Assembly: GCF_050624435.1 (NCBI RefSeq)
Contig: NC_134540.1
Location: forward strand, 105,739,739 to 105,803,738
Source: Tenrec ecaudatus
Taxonomy: Eukaryota > Chordata > Mammalia > Afrosoricida > Tenrecidae
Length of the DNA: 64,000 nucleotides
Direction of reading: 5' to 3'
Shown: in pieces, positions 32,462-43,177 of the stretch
Layout of the letters: each line of letters starts with the position of its first letter
How positions within the stretch are numbered: position 1 is the stretch's first letter
Translations under genes and position numbers: made by a program
The notes under the pieces: generated by a model
Database searches by the model: none
What the model saw: only the letters and a program-made list of their open reading frames with translations
Told to the model about the DNA's origin: nothing

Positions 32462-32658
32462 AGACTCATTGCCATTGTGTGGTGCTGGCTCATAGTGACT
32501 CTATCAGACAGGGTGGAACTCCTCCGTGAATTTCTGAGAGTATAACTCTCTACGGGAGTAGAAAACCTTGTCTTTCTCCTGAGGAGTGGCTGGTGGTTTC
32601 AAACTTCTGACCTTGTGGCTAGCAGCCCAACGTGTAACCACTATACCACCAGGTTCCT
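32462..32658 (-). repeat. AfroSINE, full length
   Basis: Antisense CATTGTGTGGTGCTGGCTCA, GGTGGTTTCAAACTTCTGAC, CCACTATACCACCAGGTTCC. Confidence 0.9.
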
Positions 32659-33035
32659 TACAGGGCTAGTAACAGTTATAATAAATAGTTGAATATGATT
32701 TTGGTTATTCTTACTGTGTCATTGTTTCACATTTGTTCTTCAACTCATGTGCCAGGCAGCAAAAATAAATAGGAGACTGGGAGAAGGCATCAGGATCCCG
32801 GCACTTCTTTTCCTCTGGGCTCTTTGTGGATGGAGCCCGGAAGGAGGAAAGAGGGATAGGGCAGGGATTGAGCTCGGGCAGCAGGCTTTACAGCTGGGGT
32901 GACTTCCCTTTGGGGAGCCACAGGGCACTGCCCCTCCCTTCTCCTCCAGCTCTTGACACATCCCTGTGTGTGTGTTGTTGTTGTTTTTGTTTTTTAGATA
33001 AAAATTGTTAAATTAAAAAAAAGTGGTACTTGAAA

Positions 33036-33143
33036 ACCAACAAAAATAAAGCAAACTCACTTCCATTGAATCAATTCTGACTCATAGTCACCTCTAAGGT
33101 AGAGTAGCACTGACCCTGTGGGTTTCAGAGACTGTAACTCTTT
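33036..33143 (-). repeat. AfroSINE 3' half, cut by a LINE
   Basis: CCATTGAATCAATTCTGACT and GTGGGTTTCAGAGACTGTAA, then poly-T of the LINE at 33147. The head of the SINE does not reappear after the LINE, so sequence was lost there. Confidence 0.82.
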
Positions 33144-33146
33144 TTT

Positions 33147-33372
33147 TAAAAATAAATCATTTTATTGGGGACTCTTACAATTCTTATAACAATCCATACA
33201 TCAATTGTGTCAAGCACATTTGTACATATGTTGCCATCATCATTTCCGAAACATTTTCTTTCTACTTGAGCTCTTGGTATCAGCTCCTCCCCCCCTCCCC
33301 TGGTGAACTCTTGGTAATTTATCAATTATTTTAATTTTCATATTTTACACCGTCCGCTGCCTCCCTTCACTA
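33147..33372 (-). repeat. LINE 3' end, antisense
   Basis: AATAAATCATTTTATTGGGG, CAATCCATACATCAATTGTG and TTGAGCTCTTGGTATCAGCT; it ends near CTGCCTCCCTTCAC. Confidence 0.85.
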
Positions 33373-33964
33373 ATCACGTATGCCATGGAACTCCCAAGCA
33401 GTGGCGATGGGATGTCCATTCCTTCATAGGTTTATTTAAGGAATTTTCATAGCAGAACCTCCGGGGGTGCAAAAATTCCCTACTAGTAAGCAGCAAGTCA
33501 GGACTGTGGAATTTACTTTCTGTGCCTATGAATTGGATGGGTAAATATCTCTCCCCCACGTCAGGGAGGAAGATGGAGAAGCTCCACGTTACTGAGAGGC
33601 ATCTCCTGTTGTCTCCTCTGGGCTGTAGTGTATCCGCAGATCACTGGTCCTTGGGATTAAACATGACTCATGGCAAAGGCAAACTCAGATCAAAGGCGGT
33701 TTGGTCCTTTCTTCCTCTCTCCATCAGCCTCACCCGTAGCTGCAAAATGTCGGTGTAACTGATAACACTTGTTCTGTGGGTGATCCCAGTAGTTAAGAAT
33801 CTCCCCGAGGAGGCGGAGAACACAAGTAGCCAAGGTAAAAAGAGGAGTCGGTTTCATCCAGCCTGCGCTACGTACACCTGGGCCAAAGTAGCAGCAAAGA
33901 AAGGAATGAGATGTTATTCTGTACCTCTGCCTGCCAGACAAACCAGTCAATATATGTACATAGA

Positions 33965-34177
33965 GACAGTGTGCGTGTGTGGGGTCTCCGCACCCTCTCT
34001 GCTGTGTGTGTGTGTACAAATTAATAGAGAGCGAGAGAGAGAGAGAGAGCATGTGTGGGGTCTCTGCACCCTCTCTGCTGTGTGTGTGTGTACAAATTAA
34101 TAGAGAGAGAGAGAGAGAGAGAGAGAGCATGTGTGGGGTCTCCGCACCCTCTCTGCTGTGTGTGTGTGTACAAATTA

Positions 34178-34230
<53 letters not shown>

Positions 34231-34345
34231 ATGTGTGGGGTTTCCCCACCCTCTCTGCTGTGTGTGTGTGTGTGTGTGTACAAACTAATAAATAGAGAGA
34301 GAGAGAGTGTGTGTGTGCATGTGTGGGGTCTCCCCACCCTCTCTG
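33965..34345. repeat. Compound minisatellite with GT and GA tracts, five units
   Basis: The core GGGGTCTCCGCACCCTCTCT starts at 33981, 34057, 34135, 34237 and 34325 (spacings 76, 78, 102 and 88). Each unit also has a (TG)n block, TACAAATTAATAGAGAG and a (GA)n block. The unit length changes because the GA and TG blocks vary. Open frames of up to 220 codons in several registers on both strands are by-products. Confidence 0.95.
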
Positions 34346-34346
34346 C

Positions 34347-34516
34347 CATCAAGTTAATTCTGACTCACAGTGACCTTGTATGTAGAGTCTCCCAAACTCT
34401 AAGTCTTTATGGGAGCAGACAGGCTCAACTTTCTCCTGCAGAGCTGCTGGTAGGTTTGAGATCCCGACCTCAGGTTAACAGTCCATCTTTTCCCTGACAG
34501 TACTACCAAGGCTCCA
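34347..34516 (-). repeat. AfroSINE
   Basis: Antisense CATCAAGTTAATTCTGACTC directly after the minisatellite; then GGTAGGTTTGAGATCCCGAC and CTACCAAGGCTCC. Confidence 0.85.
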
Positions 34517-36418
34517 TACGTGAGTATTTAACCATTCGCTGTGGGCTTACCGCAGTTTTGAGTTAGGAACTAGAGTGTTTTATGTGGCTATTCTGTGAAA
34601 CCCGCTGTATCATGATTTGTACTATTTCTGCTTCTTTGAGCTGAGCATCTGGGTCAGCTTTTGAGGTTGTCAAGATGCCAGCTTCAGTGACTGTGGCCTC
34701 GAGCTCCAGATTACCTTCAGCCTCAAGGGCCCACCTTCTCTCAGATTTTCAGCTAGGCCTGAAGCTAACCCACCGTAAGGGACTCAGAAAATGGTAAGTA
34801 ATATTTCTATGCTAACACGATTATAGGACCCTATGTGTGTTGAGTCCTTACTCTAGAAACGAGGTGTTTTCTTCTTTGTAACCCAGAGCCTTCACGGTTG
34901 TCATTTTGCAGGCACTGGGGGGAGGGGGGTGTATAAATAGCCCTGGATAATCCTCACTAAACGGATTCAGAACAAGCAACCAGAAGAGTCGCATCCTTTG
35001 ATCTTGCTGCAGCGAAAGCGCGGGAAGTTCTTTTATGGTGATAAGGAGGAAGGGGAAATTGCCAAAATCTGGGAAGACCATCTCGGAAGAATATTGTTCA
35101 CCTTTCTCCCCTTGACCGTAAGAGATCCTTCCACGCGTTTCCGGGCTCCTCCGTGCGTTGTTCTTGTTCGGTGTCTGGGGCAGGTAATTTTCTCTGAGGT
35201 GTGGTGGGTTGAAAGAGTCTCAGCTCCATCTGCTGTGCGTTTTTTCAGTGCAGAATTAGCCTGCTTACAAACCCACCTGCTACTTTCTTCTGGGGTGGCA
35301 TTCGGGGTGGGGGGTCGGGGTGGAGGCTATCAGGGTGTTGCTCCCCCCTCGGCAATCTCCCTCTGAGTGTGCTATCTGATGGGCCCAGGCCACATGTTGC
35401 TCTATCACTGGGAGCCTGGTAACAGCCGAGGTTTCCTAGTTACAGTAATTGATCCCGACTCTAGGCTGGGGCAGGAAGCAGAATCCTTTATGAGTGACCG
35501 AACCCCGGGACACCTTTTCTTCTGTCTTTGGATCCCACTCGCTTTGGAAAGTTCTTACGGTTGGCCTTAAGTAAAACCAGGTGGCTTTCTTGGTTCAAGT
35601 GGCTTATAGAAAGCACGTCTTGGAAAACAATGGAAATAAGTTAATATAATTACATTTCATTAAGTTAAATTGAATTTGAATAATTAAATTTATGCGCTAA
35701 GTTTTTCTTTAAAAACATCATGGGATATTTTGGAAATATGTCTTGGGCTTGCTGGGATTCTTCTGTCCTTTTTTGACATCTGTGATTTGGGTGGGAAGTT
35801 ATTTATAGTCCCAATTGCTGCAGTTTTGAACAATATGCAAGTGACAAAGGCTGTTGTCTTTTTTTTCTGCGAATTTTTAAAGGCTTGTGAGTTTTGACTT
35901 TTCTCATCTGGGGGCATTCTGATCCTTGATGTGGTGAAGTTGTTATTAGCGTGCTTCTTGCCCGATTTTAGCAGTAGGAGAGTGAACGTAGTGGAAGCTG
36001 TGAGGGAGATCACTACTGGCGATGTCACTAGCAGTCTATGTCAGGTAGAGGTCGCTGACCAGACTTGGTATTTTCAGGGCTGTTAAGGAGTGGGGCTCAG
36101 GGGACAACCAAGACATCGGTAGTGGACCTGGTTTGACTTACGAGGTAACAGGAAAGCCTTTCCCCCTCCGAGGAGGCTTCCGTTTCCCCACAAACGCTGT
36201 GAAAGCCTCCTGCTTTCACACCCCTAATTTGAGAGCACTTGGAAGATACATTTGTAGAAATTTTAAACCACATTGGAAGGTTTGCGGCAACCCTGAGTGG
36301 AGTAAGTTTGTCTGCGTCCTTCTTCCTCCAATGGCGTGTGCCCGCGTTCTGTCTCCGTGCCACATTTTAGTCATTCGCACGATGGTATTTCCAAGTATTT
36401 ATTTTATTTTTTTTGTCC
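34517..36418. other. Intronic sequence without recognised elements
   Basis: 1.9 kb free of SINE and LINE ends. A 122-codon frame at 34998-35366 contains a GTAAGAG donor-like site at 35118 but has no identifiable product. AT-rich around 35640-35700. Confidence 0.4.
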
Positions 36419-36543
36419 TTTTTTTTAAATTAAGCATTTTATTAGGGGCTCATACGACTCCTATCACAATCCATACATATACATACATCAATTGTATAAA
36501 GCACATCTGTATATTCTTTGCCCTAATCATTTTCTTTTTAATA
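36419..36543 (-). repeat. LINE 3' end, short antisense copy
   Basis: Poly-T, AAGCATTTTATTAGGGGCTC, CTATCACAATCCATACATAT and AAGCACATCTGTATATTC. Only the last ~120 bases of the element are present. Confidence 0.85.
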
Positions 36544-37172
36544 ACGCTGTGATCGCACACTTCGTGGGCTACAGTACAGGCAGGCTTCCACAAGTTTGTG
36601 CGAAAGTGGAATGAAGCGTTAATCGTTTTTCTCCACTAACATTTAAAAAACTCCCCCCCCCCCCCATGCCCCTAGTATAAGGTAAACATACATTTATGTG
36701 TGACCTGTTTTAGCGCACCATTCACTTCATTGCGGTGGTTTGGAACGGAACCCGCACTATCTCGGACATCGGCCTGTCTGATCGCTATTGAGACCCGCAC
36801 AGATGGCTGCTAGTCATTCCTTTGTTTGTGTGAAGCCACCGTGGCTGGCTCTCTGTGTTCTCCTTTCATTGTGCATATAGCTCTTGGCCCACTGGCGACT
36901 TTATTCAGTATTACCTTAGTTTTACTTTTGCTAGGAGACAGCTCTCCTCTGAGATGTGACGAGGAATGCCCAAGAAAGGTGAGTCAAAGGGGAACAAGGC
37001 ACAGAACGTGCTGGAAGCGTTATAAGTTTCCCACTTGGACCTCCTTTGAGATGGCTGTAAGGATGAGAACTGCGTAACCACAGCCGTGGTTTCTGACAAG
37101 AATGAGTCAAAAGGGATCCCAAGGCCACTTGTAGCTCCCACTGATTTTATATTCACCTGGACTGGTGAACTG
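36544..37172. other. Intronic sequence without recognised elements
   Basis: A run of 13 C at 36653-36665 is present. Nothing else recognised. Confidence 0.4.
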
Positions 37173-37381
37173 AAAAACAGACTCACTGCCATCGAGTCGA
37201 TGCTGACTCTTCGTGACCCTACAGGGCAGGGTAGAACTGCCCCTGTGAGTTCCCGAGACTAATTCGTAATGGGGGTAGAAAACCCCGTCTTTCTCCTGAG
37301 GTACAGCGGGTGGTTTTGAACTGCTGACCCTTTCGTTAGCAGCCCAATGAATAACTGCTGTACCAGCAGGAAGGGCTCCTT
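37173..37381 (-). repeat. AfroSINE, well preserved
   Basis: Antisense CATCGAGTCGATGCTGACTC, CCTACAGGGCAGGGTAGAAC, TGGTTTTGAACTGCTGACCC, ending AAGGGCTCC. One of the least diverged copies. Confidence 0.92.
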
Positions 37382-38096
37382 GGATTGGTGAAAGGTGGCA
37401 TACATACAACATCTAGCTTGCTCTTCGGCATCTGGCAGGCTGAATTGATGAAGGCCGTCTTATTAGTAATTAACAGTTGCTAGGAACACAGTGCCACCCC
37501 TGTTAGCAGCCTTCCCAATGAAAGGCCAGCCCTCGTGTAAAGATGTAATAAAACCTGTAGTCTTTCTTTCCTGGGGGGGAGGTCAGCGAGTAGATGGAGA
37601 CTCAGACTCTGCATATTTGGTACCTAGATTATTATTCCTTGAAAGACATGGGGTGGTGGGGGCAGAGTTGAGTTAGAGGGAGGAAAACTATGTCCTGGCA
37701 TGTCTGTACCGTGGGATTCCTATAGCCTATTCTGTGAACAGGAGGTGTGTGAGGGGGCAGAGGGGCCCATGAACCAGGAGGATGCAGACTGGAGGCTGTC
37801 GGTGGCCAAGAGCTTGTCGACTATCTGAATACTCGCCAGATCCTGCAGGCCCCTGGGTTTTTTCCCACAGGCTACGGGCTCCTGCCCACATCATCACTTT
37901 AAAACCCAGTTCTGCTTAGAGTCCAAGCATTTTGACAGAGGAAAATACTGGTGACGTACAGTTCATAAGGATGCTTTGAATCTGTAAATCAGGAATGGTG
38001 CCCTGGCGGAATATCAGCTCGGTTGCGTTTGCTCCTTGACTCGCTCCCCCCTTTCCCCAAAGCTGGCCCTCCTCGCTCTCCTTTGTGGCCATGGCC
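37382..38096. other. Intronic sequence without recognised elements
   Basis: No repeat landmark until the tandem array at 38097. Confidence 0.4.
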
Positions 38097-38303
38097 GTGG
38101 GTCCTGGGGGTCTCTCTCCTTTGCGGTGGTGGCCGTGGGTCCTGGGGTCTCTCTCCTTTGCGGTGGTGGCCGTGGGTCCTGGGGGTCTCTCTCCTTTGCG
38201 GCGGTGGCTGTGGGTCCTGGGGTCTCTCTCCTTTGCGGCAGTGACCATGGGTCCTGGGGTCTCTCTCCTTTGCGGCGGTGGCTGTGGGTCCTGGGGGTTT
38301 CAC
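38097..38303. repeat. 37/38-bp tandem repeat, six copies
   Basis: GTGGGTCCTGGGGTCTCTCT-type units start at 38097, 38135, 38172, 38210, 38247 and 38284. Lengths alternate between 38 and 37 because of an extra G in some copies. Internal divergence is low. Six overlapping frames come from the array. Confidence 0.94.
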
Positions 38304-38535
38304 AGGCAAGTTAATTAGGCGGGAAATGCAGTTGAATATGGGTTCTGATTATTTGTGACCTCTGGAATTCAAACAGTATCCCCTGTCTTTGAGAGGGAAA
38401 CACAGTTATTGTTGATTTTTTTGGAATGAGTTTATGGGCTAGTGTGGATTATTCTTAGTAGCTGAGGCCACTTTTGTCTGTGTCGAGATAGTTATAGGTA
38501 TAAGGATGACTAAATTCTGTAGTAGGGTTAAATTC

Positions 38536-38709
38536 CCTCTAACTCACTGCCATTGAATCAATGCTGACTCATAGTGACCCCTGTGCGTTTTTAAGATTGT
38601 AACTGTTTATGGGATTAGAAAATCCAGACTTTCTCTGAGTAACTGTTGGTGGTTTTGAACTGCTGGCCATGCAGATCACAGTCCAATGCATAACCACTAT
38701 GCCACTGTA
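38536..38709 (-). repeat. AfroSINE
   Basis: Antisense CATTGAATCAATGCTGACTC, GGTGGTTTTGAACTGCTGGC, CATAACCACTATGCCACTG. Confidence 0.88.
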
Positions 38710-39314
38710 GATTGTGTTCATCATTCACCTTTCTTTTTACCTTAATTTGCTTAGGACTTTCATCTATTGGACTTTTTGTCACTCGACTGAAAAGCATATT
38801 TAAACTTTCAGTGAGAATAGACACAGCAAAGCATATGTCCAGTCGACCATTTCGACATGTACAGGCTACTGACACTGGTCCCCTTCTTCAAGCAGGGCCG
38901 CTTTGCTTGTTATCCTTGTCCCTATCAGTTCACCACCATTAACACAAACTCCGTGCCCACTAAGCAAAAACTCTCCCACCAGCCCCCTGTCACTGCCACG
39001 CTTCTGCTTACCACTAATAAACCCTAATAAACTTAGGGTTTTAGACACAAACTTATGTAATCAAAGTGAGCTCAGAGTATTTGCGCTTTGTGACTGGCTT
39101 TTCTTATGCATCATGGTGTTTTCAAAGTTCATTCATGTTATTTCATACAGTAGGAGTTCACTTCTCTTTATGGCTGAGTAGTAGTCCGTTTATGCACACA
39201 TTTTGTTTATCCATTCATACTTTAGCTGTTCGCCAGTGGTATCCATTCAGTAGTGTTCCACTTACAACATTGTGTATATGTCTATTTCACTTTCTGTTTG
39301 TCCAGTTGCCAAAT

Positions 39315-39580
39315 TTAATTTATCCACTCGTCAATATTACCCATTCAAGAGGCATTCCGTGAAGTATATAGATCACATTTGATTTATCCACTCGTCAATA
39401 TCACCCATTCAAGTGGCATTCCACAATGTATATAGATCACATTTACTTTATCCACTCATCAATATCACCCATTCAAGAGGCATTCCGTGAAATATATAGA
39501 TCACATTTGATTTATCCACTCATCAATATCACCCATTCAAGTGGCATTCCATAATGTATATAGGTCACATTTAATTGATC
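39315..39580. repeat. 64-bp tandem array with 128-bp higher-order pattern
   Basis: TATCCACTCGTCAATATYAC recurs at 39321, 39385, 39449 and 39513, with a worn fifth start at 39577, always 64 bases apart. Units 1 and 3 carry AAGAGGCATTCCGTGAA; units 2 and 4 carry AAGTGGCATTCCAYAATG. The alternation means a two-unit block was itself duplicated. Confidence 0.95.
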
Positions 39581-39929
39581 CATTTAAGGCTTGGGTTGTT
39601 TCCACCTTTTGTCTATTGTGAAGAGTTCCACAGTCAACATTTGTGTACAGGTCTCTGTTTGAGTCCCTGCCTGCACATCTTCTGGGTGTGTACCTAGGAT
39701 TGGGATTGGGGTGGGGGGTGTCAATATAACAGTCCGATTTTCTAAGGAATTGTCAAACTTTTTCACAGCGTGGCTGTACCATTTCCCCATCTTCCTGTCA
39801 ATGGGTGTAGGTTTCAGTATTTCTACAACATTGCCAGCACCTGTTCTTATCGATTTGTTTTGCCATTCTAATAAGAGGGAGGTGGCGTGTCACTGTGGTT
39901 TTGATTTTCAGCTCTCTAAACGTTAATGA

Positions 39930-40095
39930 AAAGAGCCCTCGTAGTGCAGTGTGGCTGTCAGCTGCAAGGGCCACAGTTTGGAACCAGACTCTCCGAAGGA
40001 GATAGATGAGGATTTCTGCTCTCATGAGGACGTATAGCCTAGGAAACCCAAAGGGGCAATTCTGTGTTCTATAGGATCGCGGTGAATCTGTGAGA
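39930..40095 (+). repeat. AfroSINE inside the L1
   Basis: GAGCCCTCGTAGTGCAGTGT head, GGGCCACAGTTTGGAACCAG as B-box region, TATAGGATCGCGGTGAATCT end. Confidence 0.83.
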
Positions 40096-40108
40096 AAAGT
40101 CAATGAAG

Positions 40109-40305
40109 GAGCCCAGGGGTTATCGTGCTTGGCTGCTCACCTGCAGGCTGGCGCTCAAACCCACTAGTTGTGCCGTGGGAGTATGTTGAGGCAGTTGGCT
40201 TTGGTAAAGATTACAGTACTAGAAATCCTGTAGGGTAGTTCCACTCTGCCCTGTATGGTCAGTCTGAGTTGAAATCCATTCAATTGCAGTGGATTTGGTT
40301 TTGGA
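40109..40305 (+). repeat. AfroSINE inside the L1, second copy
   Basis: GGAGCCCAGGGGTTATCGTG head, TGGCGCTCAAACCCACTAGT, TGAGTTGAAATCCATTCAAT end. The L1 sequence resumes after it. Confidence 0.85.
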
Positions 40306-40699
40306 AAAGATTAATGATGTTGAGCATCTTCTCATGTGCTTTTTGGCATTGGAACAATCCTCTTTGTTGCAGTCTTTTGCTCGTTGTTTTGATTGGCTGT
40401 TTGTCTTTTAGCTGTTTGTTAGCATTTTGATAGCTTGAAGTTCTGGATGTTAAAAAAGAACACCGCTCGCTTGTTTTGGGTGATACTTTCTGTGGCATGA
40501 AAGCCGGGACTTCAGGTCCCTGTTAGGTAGTGGGAGGAATGGGGAGCCTCAGAGCCCTCAGCCCCGAGTGAGGATGTGTGTCCTAAAAACCTTTCACCGG
40601 CCGGCACTCGGAGGAAGCTGCAGGGGCAGTTTACATGAAGAATGAACATGCGTGGAAATCAGTGAATTTAAAACACGCCCCAGTTTAGAAGGATTTTAG

Positions 40700-40852
40700 A
40701 GGGCATTTTAGGAGCATCTGTGGCGAGGGGGAAAGATAAGGCTTTCTGCTCTCATAAAGATTTACACTTTGGAAATCCAACGAGGCAGTTCTGCCGTGTC
40801 CTCTGGGGTTGCTATGAGTTGGAATTGACTTGATGGCAATGATTCACAGTTT
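40700..40852 (+). repeat. AfroSINE, 5' truncated
   Basis: AAAGATAAGGCTTTCTGCTC, then CTCTGGGGTTGCTATGAGTT and GGAATTGACTTGATGGCAAT. The head is missing. Confidence 0.82.
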
Positions 40853-40907
40853 AATTTTTTAATTAGGCTCATAATTGATTAATTCTGTTTAAAAATATTG
40901 TGGTGAT

Positions 40908-41839
40908 TGTACAAGTACCTCCAACAAACCAGAATTGTTCTGGGTGGAGATGAGCTTTCGTAGAATGCATTTTCTGCTCTAGGTGAGCATTGAGCAACTT
41001 TCTCTGAGTTAGTGCACCCAGTGGTATTGCCTGGAAAGGTTCTCTCTGATCACAGGGAATTAATTTTTTCATAGAAACAGTTCCGCTCAAATCTCATTTT
41101 TTTTTTTTTTACATTGGCCGATATAAGAGAACAGCTTGGGCTCTGAAATTGAGTTTCCTGCTCGGGAAAAGTGCCGCAGAAACTGTTGTGATGTTGAACA
41201 CAGCTCACAGGGACAGCGCTGTGGGAACAACGGAAGTGTACGGTGGTTTTCTCATTTCAAAAAGGGTGAAATGTCGAATGATGACAAACTTCTATCTGGA
41301 TGTCCGTCAACTTCCCAAAAGGACAAAAATGTTGACTGGTCATGCATTTGGAGTTCATTCCACCAGGTCAGACTGTTAATCAAGCATTCTATTTTGAGGT
41401 TCTGAAAAGATTGCCTAACAGGGTGCAACAAAAAAGACCTGATTTGTGGCAGACGGGCACTGATTTTGCCTCCACAACAATGCACCTGCTCACCCCGCCA
41501 TCTCAGTGCACCAGCTTTTGGCAAAAACAGACTGCTTCTCTTACCCCACACACCTGATTCACCCGACCTCGCTCTGTGTGACTTCTTTTTGTTTCTGGAA
41601 ATGAAGAAGGACATGAAAGAACAGTGATTTGACCATGTAGAAGAGGTGAAGGAAAAAATGAGGGAGGTGCTGTTAGCCATTCAAAAGATGGGTTTGAAAA
41701 ATGTTTCAAGAATGGACGTGCAGACTTGACAAATGTATTAAGTATAATGAAGAGTACTTTGAAGGCGATAAGGTTGTTTTGTAAAAAAATTATAATACAT
41801 ACCTTTGGTGGGGATTCTGTTTTGGGGGGTACTCCCTAG
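40908..41839 (+). mobile_element. Mariner transposon, internally deleted, copy 1
   Basis: The right end, complemented, begins CTAGGGAGTACCCCCC and is followed by a TA. The left end is worn. The interior translates in broken frames to mariner transposase: an N-terminal helix-turn-helix part around 41136-41330, then a FIPPGQTVNQAF-like stretch at about 41353 and a HTPDSPDLALCDFFLF stretch near 41550-41595 with the third catalytic Asp (the SPDLAxCDFFLF motif of DD34D mariners). About 350 bases between these parts are missing, including the first catalytic Asp. Stops and shifts make it inactive. Confidence 0.9.
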
Positions 41840-41971
41840 TATACTCATATAGATTATACACATATACTCATACATATACAAACACATAAGAATTTTAAAA
41901 ATATTTGCTGTGGTGATTATGCTCATATACATATACATGCACATGGACGTAATCTCTCACACACACACCAA

Positions 41972-42155
41972 AATACAAATCCATTGCCATTGAGTATATT
42001 CTGACTCAGTGACCTTGAGAGACTGAGTAGATCCGCTCTTGTTGAGTTTTCAAGGTTGTCATCTTCATGGAAGACTACAGAAGACTCTTATTCCTTCAGA
42101 ACGGCCAGTGGGTTTGAGCCGCCCGTTGCTTTGTTAGTTGGTAAGCACTTCTGCA
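41972..42155 (-). repeat. AfroSINE, diverged
   Basis: CATTGAGTATATTCTGACTC, TTTTCAAGGTTGTCATCTTC and CAGTGGGTTTGAGCCGCCCG. A short sense 3' end (GAGTTAGAATGCACTCGGTG, 42156-42196) follows directly and belongs to another copy. Confidence 0.8.
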
Positions 42156-42196
42156 GGATACCGAGTTAGAATGCACTCGGTGGCAATGGGTTTGAA

Positions 42197-43177
42197 TTTT
42201 GGGGGGGGTGTGTGAAATTGTATTCTCTTTGCCTGATTAACCAGCTCAAGACTTCCCTGTGCTAACAGAATAAAAACCGGTACGTCTTCTAATGTCCTTG
42301 AATTGTACACGTAGAGCCTGCTGTGGTGGCAGACGGCTTCATATTCGTGTATACGTGAAGTACCCTGCTTGGCTCCCATTCTTCTCACTCTCACTTCTGG
42401 AAGGTTGTGTGGTTGGTTCACATACTGGTTCTGTCTCTGAAACGTTTTGGGCTTTGCCTTGGAGAATAGATCATTTTTGGATTAAAGGGGAACCACCCTT
42501 TTGCGAGACCATGACTGTGAAGTGTAACCTAATGCTGGAGTACAAGGCACCTTGGAGCTGGTGGTGCTGCTGTGGCTGCTGGAGGATGTGGATGAAGACG
42601 TGTGGGCACAGAGTGTAAGTTTCAGGCTCTTCAAACACTCAACTGCCATCAAGTCACTTCTGACTCACAGCGCCCCTCTGGGTGCTCAGTGTGTGCTTCT
42701 TGAGTGAGTGCTGGTGGAGCGAGTGAGTCAGCGAGTCACTCAAGCCCATGCTCTGTGTCGCTGGTGGCAGACTTTCCTTGTCTGTCTCCTATTTATTCCT
42801 ACTGGTTGATCACCATAAAGGAAGCAGTTCTGTGTATTCTTCACGCACATGTCTGAAATATGGGATGAACTGTAGGCACTTGATTTTCAGGAAGCATTTA
42901 CCGGCATTCCACACGCTTTGTGCCACATACGAACTACACATGCCACGTGCGTTTGAATTTTTGATTTGTATTTACCTGCTGTGTGTACTCTTTTGAAATT
43001 TTAGACAGCCTCAAATATGTCATCAGGTTTCATTTGACGTTATGGGAGTGAAATATCCTCTATAAACTTTGAAGGCTTTATAGGTTGTTTTACATATATT
43101 TACATATTGGATTAAAAACAGTTGCCCCCCCCCCCCATTGCTGCTTTGCACTCTTATGGATGATGAGGATGTTGATC
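42197..43177. other. Intronic sequence with few recognised elements
   Basis: Apart from the SINE fragment at 42638 and a run of 12 C at 43125-43136, no repeat or exon is recognised. Confidence 0.4.
42638..42702 (-). repeat. AfroSINE fragment
   Basis: CTGCCATCAAGTCACTTCTG and CACAGCGCCCCTCTGGG; only the 3' part of the SINE. Confidence 0.65.

Larger units (their letters stand above)
38810..40495 (-). repeat. L1 ORF2 3' portion, antisense, interrupted
   Basis: The + strand reads ATGGCTGAGTAGTAGTCCGT, TTTTGTTTATCCATTC, GGGTTGTTTCCACCTTTTGT, then after two SINEs GATGTTGAGCATCTTCTCAT. These are the complement of the end of ORF2 in mammalian L1 elements. It is broken by stops, by a 64-bp tandem expansion (39315-39580) and by two AfroSINEs (39930-40300). 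It is an old, dead copy. Confidence 0.82.

Noticed and set aside
33690-34352. 220-codon minus-strand frame with Leu/Ser and Thr/His repeats
   Set aside because: It is the translation of GT and GA tracts in a compound minisatellite.
34998-35366. 122-codon + frame as an alternative DOCK9 first exon
   Set aside because: A donor-like GTAAGAG exists at 35118, but the peptide is not recognisable, there is no CpG island, and conservation cannot be judged.
38097-38303. CRISPR-like spacing of repeats
   Set aside because: The units are contiguous, with no unique spacers, and the DNA is mammalian.
37916-38309. Frames with a KGERPPGPTA-type repeat
   Set aside because: Produced by the 37/38-bp minisatellite in several registers at once.
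41136-41680. Intact mariner transposase gene
   Set aside because: Frameshifts, stops and a ~350-base deletion that removes the first catalytic Asp.
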